Shown: one piece after another, positions 1 to 7,977 of the stretch
Position numbering within the stretch: position 1 is the first letter of the stretch
Layout of the letters: each line of letters begins with the position of its first letter
Assembly (NCBI GenBank): GCA_036675345.1
Contig: JAKFFE010000020.1
Span: 124,001-188,000 of the forward strand
Reading direction: 5' to 3'
DNA length: 64,000 nt
Origin: JALYOC01 sp036675345
GTDB taxonomy: Bacteria; Myxococcota; Myxococcia; Myxococcales; Myxococcaceae
Program-made: the position numbers and the translations under genes
Notes under the pieces: generated by a model
The model's input: the letters and a program-made list of their open reading frames with translations, nothing else
The model's database searches: none
What the model was told of the DNA's origin: nothing

Positions 1-756
1 TACGGGGTCTGGCGGGCCTACACCGCGCCGGAGATCGAGGAGGTGGTGATCCGGCTGAAGCGGCTGCCCAAGGCGCTGGACGGGTTCACCATCGTCCAGG
101 TCAGTGACATCCACGTGGGGCCGCTGGTCCGCCGTCGGTTCATGGACGACATGGTGGCCCGCTGCAACGCGCTCAAGCCGGACCTGATGGCGATCACCGG
201 GGATCTGGTGGACGGAAACGTGGCCACCCTGGGGCATTCGGTGGCGGCGCTGGCGAACCTCCGCTCGCGTCATGGCTCGTACTTCATCACCGGCAACCAC
301 GAGTACTACTCGGGAGACGTGGAGTGGTCCGCCGAGCTGGAGCGGCAAGGGGTGCAGGTGCTGCGCAACCGGACGGTGCGGATCGGAGACGCGGCCGCCT
401 CCTTCGATCTGGTGGGCGTGGACGACTGGGTGGGCGACGAGAACCGCCGCTACGACCTGGACGCGGCGCTGACCGGGGCGACCCCGGACCGCACCCGGGT
501 GCTGCTGGCCCACCAGCCGGCGCACTTCAAGGAGGCCACCGCCCGGGGTGTGGACCTGCAACTGTCCGGACACACCCACGGCGGACAGATGTTCCCCTTC
601 AATCTCCTGGTGCCCCTGCAGTGGGAGCACTTCGCCGGCCACTACACGCATGGGGAGGGACAGATCTACGTCAGCCGGGGCACCGGCTTCTGGGGTCCGC
701 CGCTGCGGGTGGGCAGTCCCCCGGAGATCTCCAAGATCGTGCTGGTCGCCGCCTAG
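1..756 (+). CDS. Metallophosphoesterase (YaeI-like), 5' end outside the window
   Basis: Calcineurin-like metal-dependent phosphoesterase. The reading frame is open from base 1, and the residues before the first in-frame GTG (base 43) fit the family (A-P-E-I-E-E-V-V-I-R-L before L-P-x-x-L-D-G-F), so the gene starts upstream and this is a C-terminal piece of 251 residues. The metal-binding motifs occur in the usual order: D-I-H, G-D-L-V-D-G, G-N-H-E and G-H-T-H-G-G-Q. Family members often have N-terminal membrane helices and cleave phosphoesters at the membrane, for example in lipid A precursors; the substrate here is unknown. The next gene is about 250 bp away, so nothing ties it to an operon. 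Confidence 0.9.
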   Translation, partial: YGVWRAYTAPEIEEVVIRLKRLPKALDGFTIVQVSDIHVGPLVRRRFMDDMVARCNALKPDLMAITGDLVDGNVATLGHSVAALANLRSRHGSYFITGNHEYYSGDVEWSAELERQGVQVLRNRTVRIGDAAASFDLVGVDDWVGDENRRYDLDAALTGATPDRTRVLLAHQPAHFKEATARGVDLQLSGHTHGGQMFPFNLLVPLQWEHFAGHYTHGEGQIYVSRGTGFWGPPLRVGSPPEISKIVLVAA

Positions 757-839
757 AAGGGTGGCGGCCAAGGCGGAGTGAAGGATCTCGAGAGATTCGG
801 CGCCAGAACACCGCCGCCACGCAGGGAGCCGAAGAATAT

Positions 840-908
840 TAAGATCTTCTTCTTATTTCCGGACCCCATGTGCTGGCCGGAGAGGAGAAAAAGAAGATGA
901 TCATCTTA
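840..908. repeat. Imperfect inverted repeat in AT-rich intergenic stretch
   Basis: Arms at about 840-862 and 877-908 pair imperfectly (a CTTCTTCTTATTTCCGG-like arm against CCGGAGAGGAGAAAAAGAAG) around a short loop, and T-rich sequence follows on the plus strand. It may terminate transcription of the upstream phosphoesterase gene, but the stem has bulges and no clean U tract. The local AT content is well above the window average. The rest of the 257-bp gap shows nothing else I can name. Confidence 0.35.
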
Positions 909-1012
909 TTTTCCTGAGGGGTGTTCGCGGCTTGAGCCTCAAGCGCTGCCGGCGCGTCCGGAGCTGAGCGTGTTTTGGGAAGTTCGCCCGGCGGGGATAG
1001 GTTTCTCCACTC

Positions 1013-2473
1013 ATGGGATCCGACCGGCGCCGAGAGAAGCTGTTGCCGGTGCCGCGGTGGCCCACTCGCGAGGAGGCTGCCGAGGGACGGTGGTTCTCGC
1101 CCGTCCAGCTGGGTCCGGTGGCCGCGGCGGACCGCACCTGGGTGCCGGCGATGGTCCCCTGGCGCGCGACCTCTGAGGGCTTCGTCACCCCAGAGGTGAT
1201 CGCCTGGTATCGCCGCTTCGCCGAAGGTGAGCCCGGGGTGCTGGTGGTGGAGGCCACCGGGATCCGGGACGTGCCCAGCGGACCGCTGCTCCGTGCCGGC
1301 CACGACCGGTATCTCGAAGGGCTGCGGCAGCTGGTGGAGGCGGTTCGCGAAGGCAGCGGCGGCCGTACCCGGCTGTTCATCCAGCTGATCGACTTTCTGG
1401 CCATCAAGCGGCGGCCCACCCGCGAGAACTTCCTGGGCCGCTTCCTGGCGATCACTCCTCGGCATCGTGACCAGCTCGGGCTCCACGACGCACCCGAAGC
1501 GCAGGTGCGTGCCCGGCTGCTCTCCCTCTCCGAACCCCAGCTGGAGCAGCTGCTGGAAGCGCGCGAGTTGGAGTCCTACCGCTTCGGCTTCCGGGAGCGG
1601 GTGACCGACCTGGAGCAGCCGCACCTGAGGGACCTTCCGCAGCAACTGCCGGAGCTGTTCGCCAGCGCGGCGCTCCGCTGTCAGCAGGCGGGCTTCGACG
1701 GGGTGGAGCTGCACTTCGCCCACGCCTACACCATGGCCAGCTTCCTCTCCGCGCGGAACACCCGCACCGACGGCTATGGAGGCAACCGAGAGCACCGGGT
1801 CCGGCTCCCGCTGGAGGTGTACGCGGCGACGCGGGCGCGCCTCTCACCTCAGATGGTGCTGGGCTGCCGCTTCCTCAGCGACGAGGTGATCGAAGGCGGC
1901 TCCGACGTCGAGGACGCGGCCTACTTCGGCGTGAAGTTCGCCCAGGCAGGGATGGACTTCCTCTCGCTGTCCCGGGGCGGGAAGTTCGAGGACGCCCGGC
2001 AGCCCAAGGTCGGCGCCTCGGCGTATCCGTACACCGGACCCTCCGGGCACGAGTGCATGCCCACCACCAACATCGCCGCCCCGGGGCCGTTTGGCCGCAA
2101 CCTCCCGATGGCGGCGGTGGTGCGCCGGGCGATCCGCGAGGCCGGGCTCTCCACCCCGGTGGTGGCCTGCGGGGGGATCGCCAGCTACTGGCAGGCGGAG
2201 GAGATCCTGGCGCGGGAGGAGGCGGATCTGGTGGCCTCGGCGCGGCAGACCCTGGCGGATCCGGACTGGTTCAAGAAGCTGCGCCTGGGGCTGGGAGAGC
2301 AGATCCGCCGCTGCCTGTTCACCAACTACTGCGAGGGGCTGGACCAGGCCCACAAGCCGGTGACCTGTCAGCTGTGGGATCGCGCGGTCTTCCCCGAAGA
2401 ACCCGCCGAGGTCCCCCGCGTCAACGGGCGCCGGCTGACCGCCCCCCGGTGGACGCCCCCCTTCCCGGGGTAG
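1013..2473 (+). CDS. NADH:flavin oxidoreductase, old yellow enzyme family
   Basis: FMN-dependent TIM-barrel oxidoreductase of the old yellow enzyme group, 486 residues. Visible family marks are the N-terminal barrel strand with V-P-A-M-V (about 45), the segment G-V-E-L-H-F-A-H-A-Y around residue 225 followed by F-L-S and N-x-R-T-D-x-Y-G-G, and the late A-C-G-G-I strand that binds the FMN phosphate. Enzymes of this type reduce C=C bonds of enones or related compounds with NAD(P)H; the natural substrate cannot be read from sequence. There is no C-terminal Fe-S/FAD extension, so it is the single-domain form. It precedes the TerB-like gene by 10 bp and may be cotranscribed with it. Confidence 0.85.
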   Translation: MGSDRRREKLLPVPRWPTREEAAEGRWFSPVQLGPVAAADRTWVPAMVPWRATSEGFVTPEVIAWYRRFAEGEPGVLVVEATGIRDVPSGPLLRAGHDRYLEGLRQLVEAVREGSGGRTRLFIQLIDFLAIKRRPTRENFLGRFLAITPRHRDQLGLHDAPEAQVRARLLSLSEPQLEQLLEARELESYRFGFRERVTDLEQPHLRDLPQQLPELFASAALRCQQAGFDGVELHFAHAYTMASFLSARNTRTDGYGGNREHRVRLPLEVYAATRARLSPQMVLGCRFLSDEVIEGGSDVEDAAYFGVKFAQAGMDFLSLSRGGKFEDARQPKVGASAYPYTGPSGHECMPTTNIAAPGPFGRNLPMAAVVRRAIREAGLSTPVVACGGIASYWQAEEILAREEADLVASARQTLADPDWFKKLRLGLGEQIRRCLFTNYCEGLDQAHKPVTCQLWDRAVFPEEPAEVPRVNGRRLTAPRWTPPFPG

Positions 2474-2483
2474 ACTCCCCGCC

Positions 2484-3206
2484 TTGATCTTGTTTGACCT
2501 GATCTCGGTGGTGCTGGACGTGGTCGAGACCCTGACGGCGGAGGTGCGCTCCTCTCCTGCCGCTCCCGGGTCCACCGAACAGGACCGGGCGCGCAACCCG
2601 AACCGCTCCGCCTCCCGGGATCTGGGCGAGTCGATCGGCCTCTCCCCCGAGCAGTCCGATGCCCAGCGCCGGCTGGCGGTCCAGCTCACCTCGCTGCTCC
2701 TGGACGTGGCCCGGGCGGACGGGGTGCTGGATCCCTCCGAGGCCGACGAGGCGCAGCGGGTGGTGTGGAGCCGGCTGGACCTGCCGGAGACGGATCGCCG
2801 GACGATGGAGGCCCTGTTCCGCGAGACGCGCTCCCAGGGGAAGCCCGCCGAGCGGGTGGCCCGGGAGCTGTCCGCGCAGCTCTCGGAGCAGGAGCGACAG
2901 GCGCTGGTGGAGGGGCTGTACCGGGTGGCCGCCGCCGACGGCGCCATCCACCGGGCCGAGCGGGCGCGGCTGCGCCACCTGTGCGGACTGCTGGGGGTCT
3001 CCGAAGAGTCCCGCCGGACCGCGGTGGTGCGGACCCTGGGCAGCGTCACCCTCTGCTACGAGCTGCTGGATGTCGCCCCCGACGTCAGCGACCTGCAGCT
3101 CAAGGACGCGTACCTGCGGCGGTCGATGGAGACCCTGGGAGCGCAAGAGCGGGAGCAGGTGGAGACCGCCTTCCACGAGCTGCGGCGGCTGCGCGGGATG
3201 GCCTGA
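2484..3206 (+). CDS. TerB-domain protein with degenerate J-like C-terminus
   Basis: 240-residue protein starting at TTG. Residues about 55-170 form a TerB-like helical domain with the paired acidic signatures A-R-A-D-G-V-L-D-P-S-E and A-A-A-D-G-A-I-H-R-A-E, as in the DjlA co-chaperone. Residues about 190-235 look like the start of a J domain (C-Y-E-L-L-D-V-A-P-D-V-S-D-L-Q-L-K-D-A-Y), but the HPD tripeptide that stimulates DnaK is missing. It therefore resembles a TerB-J protein whose co-chaperone activity has been lost or changed. The N-terminal 10-15 residues are hydrophobic and could touch the membrane. It ends directly against the convergent acetyltransferase gene. Confidence 0.65.
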   Translation: MILFDLISVVLDVVETLTAEVRSSPAAPGSTEQDRARNPNRSASRDLGESIGLSPEQSDAQRRLAVQLTSLLLDVARADGVLDPSEADEAQRVVWSRLDLPETDRRTMEALFRETRSQGKPAERVARELSAQLSEQERQALVEGLYRVAAADGAIHRAERARLRHLCGLLGVSEESRRTAVVRTLGSVTLCYELLDVAPDVSDLQLKDAYLRRSMETLGAQEREQVETAFHELRRLRGMA

Positions 3207-3635
3207 CTACAGCTCCCGGCGCATCAGCCGGTGGGGGATGCCCACCTCCACGAACGGGTCGCCATACAGCGCGTAACCGAGCCGCTGGTAGAACCCGACC
3301 TTCTCCTCCCGGGCATGCAGGGTGACCTCCCCGAAGCCGCGGGACTTCACCTCCGCCTCCAGGGTGTGCACCAGCTGCCGGCCCAGCCCGCGTCCCTGCA
3401 GCGCCGGCTCCACCGCCATCTGCAGCAGCCGGCCCCGCTGCGCCGTCTCCGGGTGGAACAGCACGCAGCCGACCACCCGCTCCTCCTCCCGTCCCACCCA
3501 GTGGAGACTGGCCTGGTCCAGGGGGTAGCGGACGTCCTCCCGGCGGATTCCCAGCGGCGCTCGCAGCACCCGGAAACGCAGGTCCACCTCGGCGGCATAC
3601 AGCGGGTGCGTCGGTGCGATGAGGACGATTTCCAT
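3207..3635 (-). CDS. GNAT family N-acetyltransferase
   Basis: 142-residue single-domain GNAT acyltransferase. The acetyl-CoA pyrophosphate-binding segment is clear: L-Q-M-A-V-E-P-A-L-Q-G-R-G-L-G-R-Q-L at about residues 75-92, followed by F-Y-Q-R-L-G-Y near 117, the usual motif B. The open frame runs much further upstream, but homology begins at M-E-I-V-L-I-A-P, and the longer version would run antisense through purE, so the ATG at 3635 was chosen. The form resembles ElaA-like or general GNAT proteins; the acceptor is unknown. It is divergent from purE with about 50 bp between. Confidence 0.85.
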   Translation of the reverse strand: MEIVLIAPTHPLYAAEVDLRFRVLRAPLGIRREDVRYPLDQASLHWVGREEERVVGCVLFHPETAQRGRLLQMAVEPALQGRGLGRQLVHTLEAEVKSRGFGEVTLHAREEKVGFYQRLGYALYGDPFVEVGIPHRLMRREL

Positions 3636-3689
3636 GGCTGCCGCGGGGCCTGTTAGCAGAGCGAACCGGGCGTGGTACAGACACCGGCC

Positions 3690-4175
3690 ATGAGCGCGCC
3701 GTGGGTTGCCATCATCATGGGAAGCAAGAACGACTGGGAGACCCTGGCCCCCGCCCGGGAGGTCCTCCAGGAGCTGCAGATTCCCCATGAGGTCCGCATC
3801 GTCTCCGCACACCGGACGCCGGACTGGATGTTCGAGTACGCCGCCGCCGCCGAGGGACGCGGGCTGGAGGCGATCATCGCCGGTGCCGGTGGGGCTGCCC
3901 ACCTGCCAGGCATGGTGGCCTCCAAGACCCTGGTTCCGGTGATCGGCGTCCCGGTGCCGGCGACCGTGCTGGCGGGCGTGGACGCGCTGCTGTCCATCCT
4001 CCAGATGCCCAAGGGCACCCCGGTGGCGACCATGGCCATCGGCAAGCCGGGCGCGGCCAACGCGGCGCTGTTCGCCGCCCGGATGCTGGCGCGCAAGCAC
4101 CCGGAGGTGCGCGAGCGGCTGGCGGCCTGGAAGCAGGCGCGGATGGCAGAGGTTCTGGCTCAGGAGATTCCATGA
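3690..4175 (+). CDS. purE: N5-carboxyaminoimidazole ribonucleotide mutase
   Basis: Class I PurE, 161 residues. It moves the carboxylate of N5-CAIR to C4, giving CAIR in de novo purine synthesis in the cytosol. Visible motifs are I-M-G-S-K-N-D-W at the N-terminus, S-A-H-R-T-P near residue 40 and the A-G-A-G-G-A-A-H-L-P-G loop near 65-75 that holds the catalytic histidine. The ATG was preferred over an in-frame GTG 18 bases upstream because family members begin a few residues before the first beta strand. The stop overlaps the purK start by four bases (ATGA), so the two products, which act in sequence, are translationally coupled. Confidence 0.95.
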   Translation: MSAPWVAIIMGSKNDWETLAPAREVLQELQIPHEVRIVSAHRTPDWMFEYAAAAEGRGLEAIIAGAGGAAHLPGMVASKTLVPVIGVPVPATVLAGVDALLSILQMPKGTPVATMAIGKPGAANAALFAARMLARKHPEVRERLAAWKQARMAEVLAQEIP

Positions 4176-5305
4176 AGCCCATCCTCCCCGGTGCCACCAT
4201 CGGGATCCTGGGTGGCGGGCAGCTGGGGCGGATGACCGCGATGGCGGCTCGCTCGCTGGGCTACCACGTCCACACCCTGGACCCCGACCCCTCCTGCGCC
4301 TCGCGCTACGTGGTCGAGCGCTGCATCACCGCGCCCTTCGACGACGACGTGGCGGCCGCCTACCTGGCCAAGAGCGTCTCGGTGGTCACCCTGGAGATCG
4401 AGAAGATCTCCATCGACGCCATGAACGCCGCCGCCCGCCACGCCCCGGTCCGCCCCGGCGCGGCGCTGCTGGAGATCATCCAGGATCGCGCGCGGCAGAA
4501 GGCGTGGCTGACCCAGCACGGCTTCCCGCTGGGGCCCTATCGCACCGCGGACAGCGTGGAGTCGCTGCGCACCGCGCTGACCGAACTGGGCCAGCCGGCC
4601 TTCGTGAAGGCCACCTTTGGCGGCTACGACGGCGGCGGCCAGGCCCGGGCCAGGGGCCCGGACGATGCGCCAGAGGCGTTTGCCCAGCAGGGCGGCGGGC
4701 CGTGCGTGGTGGAGCAGGCGCTGGACCTGGAGGCGGAGCTGTCGGTGCTGGTGGCGCGCTCTCCCTCCGGCCAGCTGGCGGTCTATCCGCCGGCGCTGAA
4801 CCACCACGAGAACCGGGTGCTGGACTGGTCGGTGCTGCCGGGCCCGCTGCCCCCCGCGCTGGTCACCCGCGCGGAGGAGCTGGGCCGGGAGATCGCCGAG
4901 AAGATCCAGGTGGAGGGGCTGCTGGTGGTGGAGCTGTTCTTGACCCGCGGCGGCGAGCTGTTCGTCAACGAGCTGGCGCCCCGCCCGCACAACTCCTTCC
5001 ACGCCACCGAGGTGGCCTGCCTGACCAGCCAGTTCGAGCAGGCGGTGCGGTCGGTGTGCGATCTGCCGCTGGGCTCCACCGAGATCCTGCGGCCGGCGGC
5101 GATCGCCAACCTGCTGGGAGACCTGTGGCTGCGCGAGGGCCGGCCGCCGGCGTGGGATCGCGCCCTGGCCATCCCCGGGGTGCGGCTGCACCTGTACGGC
5201 AAGCGGGTGCCGCGCGCCGGGCGGAAGATGGGCCACCTCTCCGCGGCGGGGCTCACCCCGAAGGAGGCGGTGGAGCGGGTGCTGGAGGCCAAGTCCAGGC
5301 TATGA
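4172..5305 (+). CDS. purK: N5-carboxyaminoimidazole ribonucleotide synthase
   Basis: 377-residue ATP-grasp enzyme that carboxylates AIR with bicarbonate and ATP to give N5-CAIR, the substrate of PurE. The N-terminal nucleotide-like fold begins I-G-I-L-G-G-G-Q-L-G-R-M. The ATP-grasp central region carries F-V-K-A-T-F-G-G-Y-D-G-G-G (about 148-160), and the metal site L-F-V-N-E-L-A-P-R-P-H-N-S is near 270. Length is normal. It is coupled to purE by an ATGA overlap. The ABC exporter gene starts 38 bases after it. Confidence 0.95.
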   Translation: MKPILPGATIGILGGGQLGRMTAMAARSLGYHVHTLDPDPSCASRYVVERCITAPFDDDVAAAYLAKSVSVVTLEIEKISIDAMNAAARHAPVRPGAALLEIIQDRARQKAWLTQHGFPLGPYRTADSVESLRTALTELGQPAFVKATFGGYDGGGQARARGPDDAPEAFAQQGGGPCVVEQALDLEAELSVLVARSPSGQLAVYPPALNHHENRVLDWSVLPGPLPPALVTRAEELGREIAEKIQVEGLLVVELFLTRGGELFVNELAPRPHNSFHATEVACLTSQFEQAVRSVCDLPLGSTEILRPAAIANLLGDLWLREGRPPAWDRALAIPGVRLHLYGKRVPRAGRKMGHLSAAGLTPKEAVERVLEAKSRL

Positions 5306-5343
5306 GTGCGCCGATCGCGGCGACGCGTTAGAGGGAGGGGACC

Positions 5344-7104
5344 TTGGCGTCCACCGAAACCACCCCCGTCAACCGCGCCTCCTCCCTTCGCAAGATCCTG
5401 GCCCTGGCCCGCCCGCAGTGGCGCCGGCTGGCCCTGGGGACCTTCTTCCTGTTCCTGGCCAGCGCCACCGGGCTGATCTTCCCCCAGGCGATCCGGGTGA
5501 TCGTCGACGAGTCGGTGACCGGGAAGAACCCCTCCTTGCTCAACACCGCCGCCCTGGCGATGGGCGGGATCTTCGTGATCCAGGGGGTGGCGATCGCCCT
5601 GCGCTACTACCTGTTCCAGACCGCCGGCGAGCGCGCGGTGACCCGGCTGCGGGATCAGCTGTACCGCAGCATCCTCTCCCAGGAGATCGCCTTCTTTGAT
5701 CAGCGGCGCACCGGCGAGCTGACCAGCCGCCTCTCCTCCGACACCACCCTGTTGCAAAGCGCGGTCAGCGCCAACATCTCGATGGGCCTGCGCAACCTGG
5801 TCCAGGGGATCGGCGGGATCACCCTGCTGGTGGCCACCTCTCCGCGGCTGACCCTGCTGATGCTGTCGGTGGTGCCGGCGGTGGCCCTGGGCGCGGTGGC
5901 CTACGGCCGCAAGGTGCGCAAGCTGTCCCGCGAGGTGCAGGACGCCCTGGCCACCTCCACCGAGGTGGCGGAGGAGAGCATCTCCGGCATCCGCACCGTC
6001 CGGTCGTTTGACGCCGAGGAGACCGAGATGCGCCGCTACTCGGGCGCGGTGGAGCTGTCCTACCAGCTGGGTCGGAAGCGGGCGATGGCCGGTGCGTCCT
6101 TCATGGGCGGGGCTTCGTTTGCCGCCTACGCGGCCGCCACCCTGGTGCTGTGGTACGGCGGCAAGCTGGCGATGAACGGCGAGATGTCGGTCGGGCAGCT
6201 GGTGCAGTTCCTGATCTACAGCCTGATCGTCGCCTTCTCCCTGGGCGCGGTCAGCGACCTGTGGGCGGAGCTGATGAAGGCCAGCGGCGCGGCGGAGCGG
6301 GTGTTCGAGCTGATCGAGCGCCAGCCGGTGATCGCCACCCGCGGCGGCCTGGTCCCGGCCACCATCGAGGGTCGGGTGGAGCTGCAGGGGGTGCGCTTCT
6401 CCTATCCCTCCCGCCCGGATCTCCGGGTGCTGGACGGGCTGAGCCTCAACCTCTCCTCGGGGGAGGTGGTGGCGCTGGTCGGCCCCAGCGGCGCGGGCAA
6501 GTCCACCATCGCCGCGATGCTGGCCCGGATGTACGACCCGGACCAGGGCACCATCCGGCTGGATGGTCGCGATCTGCGTGAGGTGGATCCAGGCTGGCTG
6601 CGCCGCCACGTGGGCGCGGTCTCCCAGGAGCCGATCCTCTTCTCCTCCTCGATCGAGGAGAACATCCGCTACGGACGTCCGGACGCCACCTTCGCCGAGG
6701 TGGAGGCGGCGGCCAAGGCTGCCAACGCGCACGAGTTCATCGCCCGCTTCCCGGAGGGGTACCGCACCGCGGTGGGCGAGCGCGGGGTGCAGCTGTCCGG
6801 GGGGCAGAAGCAGCGGGTGGCCATCGCCCGGGCGATGCTCAAGGATCCGAAGATCCTGATCCTGGACGAGGCCACCAGCGCCCTGGACGCGGAGAGCGAA
6901 CACCTGGTCCAGGAAGCCCTGGAGCGGCTGATGAAGGGCCGCACCACGTTGATCATCGCCCACCGGCTCTCGACCGTGATCGGCGCCGACCGGGTGCTGG
7001 TGCTGGACCGCGGCCAGGTGGTCCAGGCCGGCAGTCACGACACGCTGGTCCGCCAGGAGGGGCTGTACCGCAAGCTGGTGGAGCGGCAGTTCGTCGCGGC
7101 CTGA
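5344..7104 (+). CDS. ABC exporter, fused permease and ATPase (MsbA/ABCB type)
   Basis: 586-residue half-transporter. Residues about 15-310 form a six-helix type IV exporter membrane domain; residues about 340-580 form the ATPase with Walker A G-P-S-G-A-G-K-S-T, signature L-S-G-G-Q-K-Q, Walker B I-L-I-L-D-E-A-T-S and H-loop I-A-H-R-L-S-T. It should work as a homodimer pumping lipid, drug or peptide outward. The start is TTG, supported by a purine-rich GAGGGAGGGG about 5-14 bases upstream; no ATG lies before the conserved region. No substrate-specific neighbour is present, so the cargo is unknown. A small GCCC-TTC-GGGC hairpin lies in the 68-bp gap to the convergent PilZ gene. Confidence 0.9.
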   Translation: MASTETTPVNRASSLRKILALARPQWRRLALGTFFLFLASATGLIFPQAIRVIVDESVTGKNPSLLNTAALAMGGIFVIQGVAIALRYYLFQTAGERAVTRLRDQLYRSILSQEIAFFDQRRTGELTSRLSSDTTLLQSAVSANISMGLRNLVQGIGGITLLVATSPRLTLLMLSVVPAVALGAVAYGRKVRKLSREVQDALATSTEVAEESISGIRTVRSFDAEETEMRRYSGAVELSYQLGRKRAMAGASFMGGASFAAYAAATLVLWYGGKLAMNGEMSVGQLVQFLIYSLIVAFSLGAVSDLWAELMKASGAAERVFELIERQPVIATRGGLVPATIEGRVELQGVRFSYPSRPDLRVLDGLSLNLSSGEVVALVGPSGAGKSTIAAMLARMYDPDQGTIRLDGRDLREVDPGWLRRHVGAVSQEPILFSSSIEENIRYGRPDATFAEVEAAAKAANAHEFIARFPEGYRTAVGERGVQLSGGQKQRVAIARAMLKDPKILILDEATSALDAESEHLVQEALERLMKGRTTLIIAHRLSTVIGADRVLVLDRGQVVQAGSHDTLVRQEGLYRKLVERQFVAA

Positions 7105-7172
7105 CCCGTCCGGAGCTGGCTCCACGGCCGGCTCAGCCCTTCGGGCCGGATTTGGCGGTTGGGCTTTGGGAG

Positions 7173-7469
7173 CTACTTCGAGAGCAGCTGGGTCAGCTCG
7201 GCCGGGATCTCGCTGAAGGCCACCCCGAAGCGGCTGCGGACGCTGGTGAGCGGGTTGCCGGCCTTGGCCCACTTCACGGTGCCCCGGAAGGGGTACTCGG
7301 TGCCCTCCACCAGGACCGTGCCGTGGACGAAGGAGCCGGGGAGGAACACCGCCGGCATCTCCGCGGCAAAGCCGGTCTTGGAGACGTCCGCGGTGACCGC
7401 GGCCAGGCGGCCGCCAAGGAACACGGGGAGCTTGCGGCGGGTACGGCCCTGTCGGCGCAGTTCGTTCAT
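7173..7469 (-). CDS. PilZ domain protein
   Basis: 98-residue protein made of a single PilZ beta-barrel. The two c-di-GMP contacts are recognisable: an arginine-rich start (R-R-Q-G-R-T-R-R-K-L, residues 5-14) standing for R-x-x-x-R, and D-V-S-K-T-G (about 28-33) standing for (D/N)-x-S-x-x-G. Such stand-alone PilZ proteins act as c-di-GMP adaptors, often for motility or polysaccharide production. A GGDEF protein is encoded later in this window. The gene faces the ABC exporter gene and follows the small hypothetical gene on the same strand. Confidence 0.75.
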   Translation of the reverse strand: MNELRRQGRTRRKLPVFLGGRLAAVTADVSKTGFAAEMPAVFLPGSFVHGTVLVEGTEYPFRGTVKWAKAGNPLTSVRSRFGVAFSEIPAELTQLLSK

Positions 7470-7512
7470 GCGCTACAGGCTGTCACAGGGTGCGACCGCG
7501 GCAATTTTACGG

Positions 7513-7851
7513 CTACTGCTTGTCCACCGTGGGCATGTTCGCCGCGGCGAAGATGGACTGCATCATCACGTAGAAGCGGGTCTGGTCCAGGATCTCCAGC
7601 GACTCCCCGCCCTGCCCGGTCAGCGCCCCGCCGGCGGCGTCCACCGCGCCCCGGGCCAGGTTCTGCACCACCGGGGGAAGCCCGGCGGTGGCCGCCTGGA
7701 CCACCTGCCGACCCAGGTTCTGGACCCCGGTGGCCAGCGCGGCCAGGGGGTTGCCGCCCATCCGGCTGGCGAAGCCCGCGCCGGTCGCGCCGGTGGGACG
7801 GCTGAGGGACGGGGTGACACCAAGGGGGCTGAAGCGGATGGGAGTGGACAT
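7513..7851 (-). CDS. Hypothetical protein, low-complexity N-terminus
   Basis: I do not recognise this 112-residue protein. The first 35 residues are rich in Pro, Ser, Gly and Thr; the middle is alanine- and glycine-rich with amphipathic stretches; and the last 30 residues (from L-E-I-L-D-Q-T-R-F-Y) look like one helix ending in a polar tail. No signal peptide or membrane helix is evident. The start was set at the ATG giving M-S-T-P-I-R-F, five residues inside the longest frame. It lies 43 bases upstream of the PilZ gene on the same strand and is divergent from the glycosyltransferase pair. Confidence 0.55.
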   Translation of the reverse strand: MSTPIRFSPLGVTPSLSRPTGATGAGFASRMGGNPLAALATGVQNLGRQVVQAATAGLPPVVQNLARGAVDAAGGALTGQGGESLEILDQTRFYVMMQSIFAAANMPTVDKQ

Positions 7852-7977
7852 AGGGCCTGGTTCCATTATCGCCGGGAACGCCCCGGGAGTTGCGATCGTC
7901 CGGTCGCCTACATCTGGGCACAGTCAAAGTACGGGCAGGGGGATTCGCTTTGGGGCCTCCATCCCTAAATACCGCCC

